From Celoporthe dispersa (lineage: Eukaryota; Ascomycota; Sordariomycetes; Diaporthales; Cryphonectriaceae): a DNA stretch of 64,000 nucleotides. The notes beneath the pieces were generated by a model. The model was not told where the DNA came from and did no database searches. It worked only from the letters and a program-made list of their open reading frames with translations. Position 1 is the stretch's first letter. Each line of letters begins with the position of its first letter. Location of the stretch: positions 2,542,001 through 2,606,000 of the forward strand of contig WAID01000001.1 in the NCBI GenBank assembly GCA_016584495.1, read 5' to 3'. The position numbers and the translations under genes are program-made. Shown piece by piece: positions 44,889-54,546 of the stretch.

Positions 44889-46571
44889 TGTCTGATTTGA
44901 GAGACACGAGCAGGTTGATCAACAAACTGTGGAAGAGGCAGGAGGCTAATGCAGTGTGTGGGCACAGCAACCCTTGCCTCCTCGAGTGTTGATGGGGTGA
45001 CGGAGAGGCAGTGCTGCACCGGGCAAGAGCCCAAAAGAGCAGGGACGACTCTGTCCTCAAGACGTCGACATTCTTTCACTTGAAGCTGTGGCCTGTGTTT
45101 CTCTCCTCTTTACCCGTCTTGTAAAGCAGGAGCTGCAGAGTTCTGCCGAACCCACGACCGGCATGAGAGACACAAGTGGCCCTCCTTCAGGTCATTCCAG
45201 CCTTTCTTCGTATGGAGGCCTCGAGGAGAAGCCATCCTAGACGAGAACTGTCGCGGCTATTTTTTTCTCTCTCGACGTCTATATCACGCATCACCGGACG
45301 ATGTATCGTTCGTCTGCCATGCCAGACCATTCGTATAGGGGTGACCAAGCCAAACCACCCGTCTCCCATCCATCACATCCCCCCTCAACTAGCCGCGTTC
45401 AACAGCCGCGCCGGGGTGTCCACACATCCTGTCGACGGCTGCACGATCCAGACACAAAACAGACGCCATCATGTCTACAAGGCGGAACCAGGGTCAGCCC
45501 ACACCAACCTAGGGTGAGGAGACAGCACGCCCTGAGCGAGAAATGAGGGTGAACGCGTAGGACAGTGATACTGTGTTGTTGCTTACACAGTAGTTGAGCC
45601 AGACCCCAGCCAGCGAGACACGCTGCCCAGTAACGGTGGCAGCAACAGGGGCCACCACAGACAACTCCACTGATTGGACCACAGATCGACTCGCTTTCCT
45701 AGCGCCTGGCAGCCTTCCCCGCCAGTGCCCTGGGTCGCCCCCCGGGCTGCCTATCCTAAGTGGCCGCCTTAAGCGCTGGGCACCGGGTCATCATCATTAC
45801 CATGGTCTCAGGTCCAGACCTTTTTTCTGTATTAAGCTGGTCACCGTAAGTAGAGAGTATCGACAAATATGACAGTCGTGAGCACATATGGAGGACAAAT
45901 TAAGAAACACCTCCTGGAGGGCCCCGTCCGGGCCTTGTCAGCTTGCTTCCCCGACCCATGGCGATCGATCGGGCTGGCCTGGCCTGGCCAGGCGATCGCC
46001 CGCCTCGCCCACAGCTGCCATGTCTCTCTCTCGCCCAATCTGGCAGCAAGAGCGGCAGAGGAAGGCCCTATAGGAAGCCTTTGCAGGGGGAGGTTCTTTG
46101 CGCTCAAGGTATAGATGCTACCTTTGGTAATGCGCGTGTAGCACGATATAGGCCTTCGTGAGGTCGGATACGACAGGCACAGAGAGAGAGTCAAGAAAGG
46201 TTAATTTTGTACGCCCTACTCCATCCAGCTTCGCATGTCTAGGTTGGCGATACAAATGAGCTCGACTCGTAAATGAACAACCGGACATCTTTTCTTCCAT
46301 CCATCCATACCACCTCAGGTGTGTTCTCGCACCTGGTCTCATTACCATTGTGTATGTTTGTCGCCCTCCTTAGAATATCTAAACCAGCCCTCGTCACCAG
46401 CCACGAGCATGGTCCGAGGGAGCATTTGGACCTATACTGGCGGACCATCCTCACACCGTCAAGATGCGAGACCTCAAAACCACCACTGGATATGCGTGCG
46501 TGCATGAATTAGCAAGTCGGTCTCGGGCTGAATGCCTACTACGACGCTTCTGTCGGGTATGACAGAGCAGT

Positions 46572-48357
46572 TTAGCCCAGCAGGTCATCCAGGCCCGAGC
46601 CACCGCTCGCGGTAGGCTGGCTGCCACCCATCGGCTGCGAGGAAGCGGCTGGTGCTCCCCAGATCCCGGCACTGCTCTTCTCCTTCGCCAGCTGACCCAT
46701 AGCAGGGCCTGCAGTGGTGGTCGCCTTCTTGTTGCCAGACCCGCTCGCGTTCGCCCACAGGGCACCAAATGCATCACCCCCGGCAGGCTTCTTAGCCACC
46801 GAGCTACCTGTGCTGACGGGCTTCAGAGCGCCCATGCCACCCATGGACGCGGGGGTCGAGCTGGCGCTCGGCGCCTGGACGGAGGTGAAATAGTTCGGGC
46901 CCGATGGCTGATAACCGGTACTGGCGGGTTTATTGGCAGAGGGTGTCATGGTGGTGGAGGCGAGAGGGGTGCTGAAGGCGGAGTAGTTGAGCTCCTCCGG
47001 AGGGCGTCGAAGTGCTGGCAGGAGGAGGAGAGATGGAGGACAAGCCAACCATGTTGTTCAGGTTGGTCTGCTGCGGTGCAGACACCGGGGCCGGAGCAGC
47101 AAACGTGGCACCGGAGGCGTTGGATGTCATGAGCGGGTTGGAGAAGGCATTTTGGGGCTGAGAGGTCTGGCTTGCTGGGACCGCCTCCTGGAAGTCGTCG
47201 AACTCGTCATCGTCATTGTTGGCCGCCGGGGCAGGCGCGGCAGCAGCCAGCGAAGCCAGGCCTGAACCGTTCGAAGGGGCGATGGGAGCTGCTGATGTCG
47301 AGGGGATCGGGTCGTCGAACGAGAACAGGTCGACCTCGGGTTCCTTCTTCTTTGGCGGCGGCGCAGAAGGGGTTGTCTTCTTTGTGCCGGCTCGCTCTAT
47401 CGTCCTCCTTGGGGCCCGCGACGGGGCCGGCTTGCCACCCTCGTCAAACTCGTCGTACTCCTCGAACTGATCTTGTCTGCGGCTGCTGCTCTCGCCGTAC
47501 TCGCTGGCCTGACCTCCGAAGCCGCCGCCGTCGCCGTACACACCGCCAGAGTACCCTCCATAGCCGGCTGCAGAGCTGCCGCCAGTGTCGCTGCCAAATC
47601 CACCATATCGGCTGCCGCTGGAGGAGAAGCCTCCACCGCCGCCCTCTACACCGGTGTATTTGGCCTTGTTGGTTCGTGCCTTCTTTCGCTCTGCCCGGAT
47701 CCTCTCGACATCGCTGAGAAGGTCGGTGAGCTCCTTGGCTCGGTTTCGCACGTTGACGCCCTGGTCCTTTCCGTTCTGGTCGATGAAGTGGAACTGGCGC
47801 AACATCTTGAGCAGGGTCAGGTGGGATCGGGCATCGTCGATAACGCGCTCGGAGCCGTGCTTGATCAGGTACTCGAGGAGCTGCAGGGCCTTGTAGATCT
47901 GTCGCCATTCCTCGGCAGCCTTCTCTGTGAATCGTCGGTAGATCATCGGCATGATCTCGTTGAGGGTTTGGCTGTTGGCAGACCGTCAGCTACGCCGCCA
48001 GGGATTGCGTGGGAACGGGCGTCTGGTCATACTAATTAAAGGTGCCATTGGCGATCTCCTGCATCATGGTAGAAGATGCCCCCATGGCTCGTTGTTTGTC
48101 GCCTCTCGCACCTGATTACGTCTCTTTAGCGATAGGAGGTACCGTGGAAAGGGGATGGGGTCTGAAGTACCTTGGCCTCCATTTCGGTGTAGTTCATCAC
48201 GGCTGTTTCCCAAGGAGGTCAGCTTTCATGCCGTAGCCAGCATGACCATGTCTTCTCCTGGGCACCTCGACTCACCATTTTGGACCTTCCGTACACCTGC
48301 CTTGATATCATACAAGGACAGGTTGGAAACCGTGTCCTTCAGGGAGTTGAGATCCAT
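46572..48357 (-). CDS. ent3: ENTH-domain epsin, Ent3/epsinR type (two frame breaks)
   Basis: Four exons: 48276-48357, 48171-48202, 48033-48111 and 46572-47971, separated by introns of 73, 59 and 61 nt. Spliced, the N-terminus reads MDLNSLKDTVSNLSLYD, then NYTEMEAKVREATNNEPW, MQEIANGTFNYQTL, MIYRRFTEKAAEEWRQIYKA and KDQGVNVRNRAKEL: a full ENTH domain (residues about 25-165) that binds phosphoinositide and cargo SNAREs at the trans-Golgi/endosome. The unstructured tail has FSFDD and DDDEFDDFQEAV acidic-Phe motifs and a terminal LDDLLG clathrin/adaptor box. Two indels disturb it. C5 at 48079-48083 is one base short, breaking the highly conserved EPWGAS; and near 46995-47006 there is one base too many. 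With both corrected the protein is 530 residues. An essential trafficking role is known for the family. Confidence 0.88.
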
Positions 48358-50433
48358 CTTGGCGGGCGTCTGTCGTAGCAGGGACTGGACAATAACAACG
48401 AGTCGGAATATGGAAGGTCGGCAGCACCGGAGGAGGCTGGGATGGACACAGGAGGCCTTCGAGTCCTTTGTCGATGGAGATGTATTTCGTGATTTGCGAC
48501 AAGAACACGTTCAGTTTAAGCTGGCCAAGGATGACGGTTCCTGGCCCAAATGTTCAAGGAAAGGTTAGTGCTAATGCTGGCCCGACCCCCTGAAAATACT
48601 CCTGTGGCTGACTAAGATGCCATGAATAGCACAGGTCGCCTTGAGGCTGATGGCTATTATTTTCTGAGGCAAATGCCTCTTGCGCTTAGAAATATGATAG
48701 ATACCAGACTCAATCATTTTTGTATCAAATCGCCAGCGAGATCCTATAGTTTCCTGAAGACACCTGTGGACAGGTCGCTGTCTGGTCTCGTCGGGCCCCC
48801 TACGGCTCTAAGCTGTTAAGGGAAAGCTCCCCCAGGTGTCCCGTAACCCGAACCCTTTTCTTTTCATAACCAAGTAATAATACCTTGGACACCCTGCGTC
48901 AAAGAGCTGGAGATTTTCCTGTTCACAATATAATAGATTCGAGTAGCCAAAAACGGATAGTAGTGCATTGCAACATACCAAATAACAGTGCTAGATTCCA
49001 AGGGTTGTGGGTGGCATGGGTGTGTCTGCCTTGGTGCCCAGGGGTGCCCAAGGTCAATGACACAACCCTGGTGATGTGATGTCGTGCATTCTGAAAACTT
49101 TCTCTTCTGACGGGACCTCTCGGCACCAACAGCTTCTTCGAACACCGCCCACCACTCCCCTGACCATCTCGACCAGGCCAGAGCTTGATCAATTGACCTT
49201 GTCGGCTGCCGATCGAAAAAAGACTTCCATCTCATACGGTACGTTCGTCCTTTCTCCTGCTTCAGGTCGCCCTCGGTCCGGTACGCAGACTCGATCCGCC
49301 CCCTTCAGCGACACAGGCCGTGCGTGAGCTCAGTGAGACCCGTCAGGCTATCACACGGCCATCAGCGGCACAGTCAAGTGGCCACTCAGGGCGCACACTG
49401 AAGACGCCAGACGGCATCTCGGGTCGGGGTTTCCAGGCGCGCAAGCCTGTTGGCCGTTCATCCCGAGGTCCTCACTCGGCTCGATCCAAGTGGCGGTGGC
49501 CAACATGGAGGGAGCGAGACCTGCAGAATCGCAGGGCGCAGACATGCAGCCTGCCAGCCTCCCAGCGTACAGATCTCACCTGCCGGGTTGGACTGGAATG
49601 GTCAAGAGAGTATAGCTGCGTCGGCTGAAGCTTGCGTCTGCATGGGTAGCTCCTTGCACCATCGGCCGCTGTCTGTACTATGTACTACGGAGGGCAGGGC
49701 AGGGCACGAGGTACAGCTTCTCGAATGCCCTCCCTGCCTGCATGCGATCTGGACGCAGCAGCCAGATGAGAAAAGCTCTGACGACTCCCCCCCCCCTCCT
49801 CTCTCGGGCCCCTTGGGAACGCTCGGGTTAGCATCTTGGCCACAACAAGAGCACCATCTCGGTGCTTTCTGTTGGGGCGCTGCGATCGAGTCTTGGCCCT
49901 GGTGCTGGCCCTGGTGCCCGCCCTGGCGTCCTCTCGAGCTCCCAAGTGGTTGGGCCTGCAGATCACTGTACAAGCTCAGGGGTGGCGCTGGACAGGTTAC
50001 TCCTCTCCTGCTCCTCCGCCACGACTGCGGATCCCTTGCGTGCCCCTCCTCCTCCTTCCTCTTTCCCCCCCCTCCCACCACAGACGAATGGCTAGTTGCT
50101 ACTACCACTCACACGTCATATGAGAGGACTGGAAAGAAGTGTGTCCATCAAGGAATCAAAAGAAAAAGAAGGGGAGGAAGAGAGAGGGAAGAAGAAAAAA
50201 GATCAAGACCTCTAAACTCGCTCATAGCTGCCGAGTAGTGTCTGGGCCCTGAGCGAGCTCTCTTGTTTTGGTGGGCTCGGGACTGGAACTCCCTGGGCTT
50301 ACTTGGTCCCTGGAACCCCGCTGTGCCGAGTGTTTTGGGTTTGCTGGTTGGATAATCCCTGTCATCGCCCCGTTTTGCTAACAGCTCACGCCATTCGTCC
50401 AGTCACCGACCGTCGTTCGTCACCGTAGCAAAT
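48358..50433. other. Divergent intergenic region
   Basis: This 2.1-kb stretch holds the 5' flanks of epsin (-) and cyclophilin (+). Several open frames exist (for example 49450-50238 +) but they are Pro/Ser/Cys-rich with no conserved motif. A GCCCTGGT-type short repeat occurs at 49898-49925. No gene is supported. Confidence 0.5.
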
Positions 50434-51717
50434 ATGGCTGCCCCGCTTCTGTCGATGCCCCGCGTCGCCTTTACTTCAACCTGCTTCCGTTCAGCAGCTT
50501 CTTCTGCCCCTCGTTTTTCCTCCCCTTCTTCCTTCCACACCACCTTCAAGCCTCTCTCAGCTTCGACATCTTCTGCCTTCAGACAGTCTACCAAACCAAT
50601 CTCATCTCGTCTCTTCTCATCAACTTCCATCGCCATGTCTAACAAGGTGTAAGTGCAACCCCTCAGCCTTTCCACCTCGACGGCGTGTCACCCCTCCGCC
50701 GAGCTTCCACCTGGCCGTTGCCTTCTGGAAGCTTCCTAAGCAAGCTCAGTTTGCTGACACCAGGCCTCAACAGCTTCTTCGATATCGAGTGGGAGGGTCC
50801 CGTCCTCGATGCCAGCTACCGTCCCACCAGCGAGGTCAAGGGTAAGTTCCATCATCATCATCGTCGTCGCCATCAGGCATTATTACCATCAACACCACTT
50901 TTAACGCCCACGGAACCTTCCTGTCGCCATGCTTCTCCTCCCCCCTTGCTGCGCACAGCCACCCCCTCAGCTATTCCCGCACCCCCATCATCACCCATCC
51001 TCACCACCATAGTCATTCCATCTCCCTTCTCTGTCAAATCAATAGCTAATCCTTGTATTCCCGTCGTACAGTCCAGACCGGCCGCGTTAACTTCGAGCTC
51101 TACAACAACATCGTCCCCAAGACTGCCGAGAACTTCCGTGCTCTCTGCACTGGCGAGAAGGGCTTCGGTTACAAGGGCTCCTCTTTCCACCGTATCATCC
51201 CTGAGTTCATGCTCCAGGGTGGTGACTTCACCCGTGGCAACGTCAGTTGAAACCCCAAGGCATCCCTCACAGGCTGCACGCCTACAGGAAGGAAGAAAGA
51301 AAAAAAACTCACCGGACACAGATATGCTGACCATCATCACAGGGCACTGGTGGCAAGTCCATCTACGGCGAGAAGTTCGCCGACGAGAACTTCCAGGAGA
51401 AGCACAAGGAGCCCTTCCTGCTCTCCATGGCCAACGCTGGTCCCAACACGTATGTTCTCGTACCACCTTGTTGACTCTAATTGTTCTTTGCCTCTACCGC
51501 TGAACATTGCTAACATGTTTCACCCTGCAGCAACGGCAGCCAGTTCTTCATCACCACCGTGAAGACTGAGTGGCTTGACGGCCGCCACGTCGTCTTCGGC
51601 AGGGTCGCCGACGACGAGGGCAAGAGGATTGTTAAGTCTATCGAGGCTGTCGGCTCTCCCAGTGGCAACGTCAAGTTCTCCAAGAAGCCCACCATTGTCA
51701 ACTCTGGTGAGGCCTAA
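50434..51717 (+). CDS. csr-1: Cyclophilin A-type peptidyl-prolyl isomerase, mitochondrial and cytosolic starts
   Basis: Five exons: 50434-50648, 50774-50841, 51072-51241, 51343-51449 and 51531-51717, all GT-AG, encode 248 residues without any frame break. The catalytic cyclophilin domain (from FFDIEWEGPV) has the active-site FHRIIPEFMLQGGDF, the SMANAGPNTNGSQFFI block and EWLDGRH with the cyclosporin-contact Trp. Before it is a Ser/Arg/Phe-rich, acid-free leader of about 67 residues typical of a mitochondrial targeting sequence. A second in-frame ATG at 50635 (MSNK) would give the cytosolic form. In Neurospora crassa one gene makes both mitochondrial and cytosolic cyclophilin, and the layout here matches. 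It isomerises Xaa-Pro bonds and binds cyclosporin A. Confidence 0.95.
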
Positions 51718-52511
51718 GTCTGCCAACGGCTTTGCCTTGGACGGTTCGACGAATTGAAGGGAACGGAGTAAAACAAAAGTTAGAGATCTCATCGTCAACT
51801 TGCGTGCCATAGCCGTTCCTTGATCGAATTCAAATTTGAAGGTCCTGTGAATGAGCCTACAGAATATGAGTGACATGTCTGCAACAATCCATGAGTCTGC
51901 TCTTCTCCGCTCTGAGGCCCTCGTCGTCGTCATCGTCGTCATCTTTTCTTGCAACGTGCGGTGCCGATATGCCAACGCTGTCGCCGTAGAGCCTACAGTC
52001 GCCTTCCCTTACCGGATGTCCCTAATTTTAGGGCACAACCACCCAATCTCTCGGCAAGTCTCGAAACTGTATGAGCGCATTGATCAACAAAATCATCACT
52101 GTATCTAGATTGACTGCGGCTGTCGTAATGACAAGTTACTAATTCCCCAATGGTTGGGAACTAGCGATGCATATAAATGCACACCCCTCCGACGACGGGC
52201 GACAATATTATATATCTCAGTAATAAGCCCTTGTCCCTTACAGTGCCCTGACCTAAAACGCCGTCGTCGTCCTGCTAGCCACGCCCCCCAAAGCAATAAT
52301 CCGGTATTGACGCCTGCCATCCCTTTTTGATTCCGCTATGCTTTTCCCTCCCTGGTATTGGTGGATGCAGAGGAAGTGACTGCTGTAGTAATTCCGTATT
52401 TCTTCCAAATTTGACAGCAACGCCCTGCCTAGATGCCTCAACAAAAGCAGCATGATCGCTGCCTTGGCGTGAGGGCCTGTCTATCTCGTGACAAAACCGG
52501 CCCGTCAGGCC
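51718..52511. other. Convergent 3' flanks
   Basis: This lies between cyclophilin (+) and RPC6 (-). It contains a short (GTC)n run at 51917-51945. Nothing else is recognised. Confidence 0.5.
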
Positions 52512-53675
52512 TCAGTCTCCCAGCCAGCGCTGGAAGTAGACACAATTCCCCGGACTCACAGGACCGCCCTCCTCGCACAGGTCGAAGACTGGACAGTTCC
52601 CACACGGTGCCTCGGTAAGGCCGTTACTCAGCGGTCCGGCACCCATGTCGCCCGCCTGGAGCTCGAGCATGTCCTCGTCCACACCCTCGTCGGTCCGCAT
52701 CAGCGCCGTGAGCGGGGTCGGGTCGACGACGGTGGGGCGCACCGTCCTGTATCCCTGTGTCTTGCCCACGCGCACGGGCTCGACGAGGCCGTCGTACACG
52801 AGGACGTCCACGAGCTGCTGGACGTCGGCAATGGTCAGGGTCGTGTTGGACGTGATGCCGCTTGTCGAGATGGCCTCGGCGAGGTGGCGGGTGGTCGGGT
52901 AGGCGTTGTAGCCCGCGGGGAGGGGGAGGAGCTGGGTCCGCCTGTGTTCGCGGCGTGGCTTTACGGAGGGCCTGGGCGGCGCGGGCGCGAGGTCGTCGGC
53001 GGACATGTCGTCGGCGGCGCGCTTCTTGCCCTTGCCTAGGCTCGAAGGGTCGCCCTTGAGGATGCCCTTCTTGGGCTGCTTCTCTTTCCTGGCGCTGCCG
53101 GCGTGCACGCTGCGGTAGGTGCTCTGCCCCGTGATGTAGTCGAAGATGACCTTGAGCAGCTCCGAGATGAAGGCCTCGTCCAGGCTGCCGTCAGTAAACC
53201 ACGGCCCGCCAGTGGCCTTATCGCTCGGGCGCAGGCTAGCCTTGATGTACATCTTCTTGTTGGGGTGCTCCACGCTCTTCATGTCCTTGATGTAGACCTT
53301 GCTCTCCAGCCACTTGAGGTGGGCTTTGAGTACGGAGTCGTGCATGCCGAGGCGCGCCTTGAGGGTCCGTGACCAGATGCCGTCGGCGCCGGCATCCTCG
53401 ATCATCTCGTAGACCATAGCCTGCTCGCGGTTCAGGTGCCGGTACTTCTCGGCGTCGGCGGCCGAGCGCCACTTCCAGAGGATCCCGCCGCCTTGTCGGT
53501 TGATGACGATCAGCAGCTTCTCGGTCATCAGCCTCTGTATGAGCGTCGAGAGGACGTGGACCTCGCTGGTGATGCCGAGGTCGAGGAGGTCCTCCTGGGA
53601 GAACAGCGTCTCCCCGGAGGCGACACAGGCATCGTAGAGCGAGTCCTTGAGGACCGAGAGCTTCGCAGGGTCCAT
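52512..53675 (-). CDS. rpc6: RNA polymerase III subunit RPC6 (C34)
   Basis: Single exon, 387 residues, from the first ATG (MDPAKLSVLKDSLYDAC); an upstream extension would need GTG. Tandem winged helices span about 5-160 (LYDACVASGETLFSQEDLL, MVYEMIEDAGADGIWSRTLK, LKWLESKVYIKDMKSVEHP). The signature KKMYIKASLRPS is followed by the GGPWFTDGSLDEAFI strand of C34. A disordered Lys-rich linker precedes the third winged helix. The C-terminal cysteines Cys358, Cys361, Cys367 and Cys378 (CGNC...C...C) match the iron-sulfur-cluster site described for RPC6. The subunit works with TFIIIB in promoter opening at tRNA and 5S genes. The frame is intact. Confidence 0.93.
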   Translation of the reverse strand: MDPAKLSVLKDSLYDACVASGETLFSQEDLLDLGITSEVHVLSTLIQRLMTEKLLIVINRQGGGILWKWRSAADAEKYRHLNREQAMVYEMIEDAGADGIWSRTLKARLGMHDSVLKAHLKWLESKVYIKDMKSVEHPNKKMYIKASLRPSDKATGGPWFTDGSLDEAFISELLKVIFDYITGQSTYRSVHAGSARKEKQPKKGILKGDPSSLGKGKKRAADDMSADDLAPAPPRPSVKPRREHRRTQLLPLPAGYNAYPTTRHLAEAISTSGITSNTTLTIADVQQLVDVLVYDGLVEPVRVGKTQGYRTVRPTVVDPTPLTALMRTDEGVDEDMLELQAGDMGAGPLSNGLTEAPCGNCPVFDLCEEGGPVSPGNCVYFQRWLGD

Positions 53676-54546
53676 GTCGGACCCTGCTGGGGGAGGCGGC
53701 CGCCATGTTGGGTCTTTTCGAGGGTATATGGTTTCGTGGGAGTCGGAGGAAGAAGGGTCGGAGGAGGAGTCAGAGAGGCGATCCAGGTTGACAGTAGAGG
53801 CTGCACGTTTTGACTCGGTCGCTGCTGAGCCGATGGATCTGGAGCAGGGCAGCTCCCTCACCGTGGTGGTGAGCCACTTCGAGAATCACTAAGAGTAGTA
53901 GAATTTTGCAGACGTGGAGGCAGACGGATGTTATGTTCTTGTAAAAATGGGAGGTGTGCTGGGAAAAGATGTGGGGTTTGGTGATATTCAGTAGAGAGAA
54001 TCAAGCAGATCACTGCTAGATTTCCCAAACCCCGCTGAAAAATTACTGCCGCTTCTAGGAACAGGGGCCAGCCACTGACAAAGGTTCACCGCCTAGAGCC
54101 CGGCTAGAGCCCGGCTAGAGCCCGGCAACAAGCCAGCGCAATGCAGTGTAGTTTGTCCTACAAAGATACTACACCACCAGCCAGACACTCACACCCTCAA
54201 GATCATGCTTTTGGAAATTCGCCATGACATGTCAACAACCAAACACTTTATGCGCTCAACAAACCTCTTGTCCTAGGCTCTTAGGCCCTTCCCACCTACC
54301 ACTACAATGGGCTGGCAAACTCCTGCATGAGCGCCTCTCAACGATAAACCTCGGTGACAGATGTCAGAGAGGTTAGACGCTAGGTGAGTGCTCTTGTCAG
54401 GATTCTTGTTTGATGTTGTTCCAGCAATATCATAATAAGGCCAGGAGCACCGGATCATGGCAATGGCTACAGTTGGTGTTCACCTGAAGTAATGCGTTTG
54501 AACAGCAAACTTTCATATTCCGAGCCAAGGCCACAGCTAGGCAGAT
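53676..54546. other. Intergenic region between RPC6 and the GH2 gene
   Basis: It includes the RPC6 5' flank and the GH2 3' flank, with a small 11-bp tandem repeat at 54093-54125. No gene is supported. Confidence 0.5.
54093..54125. repeat. 11-bp tandem repeat x3
   Basis: Three perfect copies of CTAGAGCCCGG in intergenic DNA. Confidence 0.9.

Larger units (their letters stand above)
44312..46571. other. Intergenic region between the giant gene and epsin
   Basis: It holds the giant gene's 5' flank (a purine-rich run at 44360-44395 and a CA-rich microsatellite at 44436-44458), one weak small open frame listed separately, and the 3' flank of epsin. I see no other gene. Confidence 0.5.

Noticed and set aside
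49450..50238. 262-codon plus-strand frame between epsin and cyclophilin
   Set aside because: Pro/Cys/Trp-rich random-looking composition; no conserved block; GC-rich intergenic DNA often gives such frames.
52488..53039. 183-codon plus-strand frame antisense to RPC6
   Set aside because: The RPC6 frame on the other strand carries clear family motifs and four cluster cysteines.
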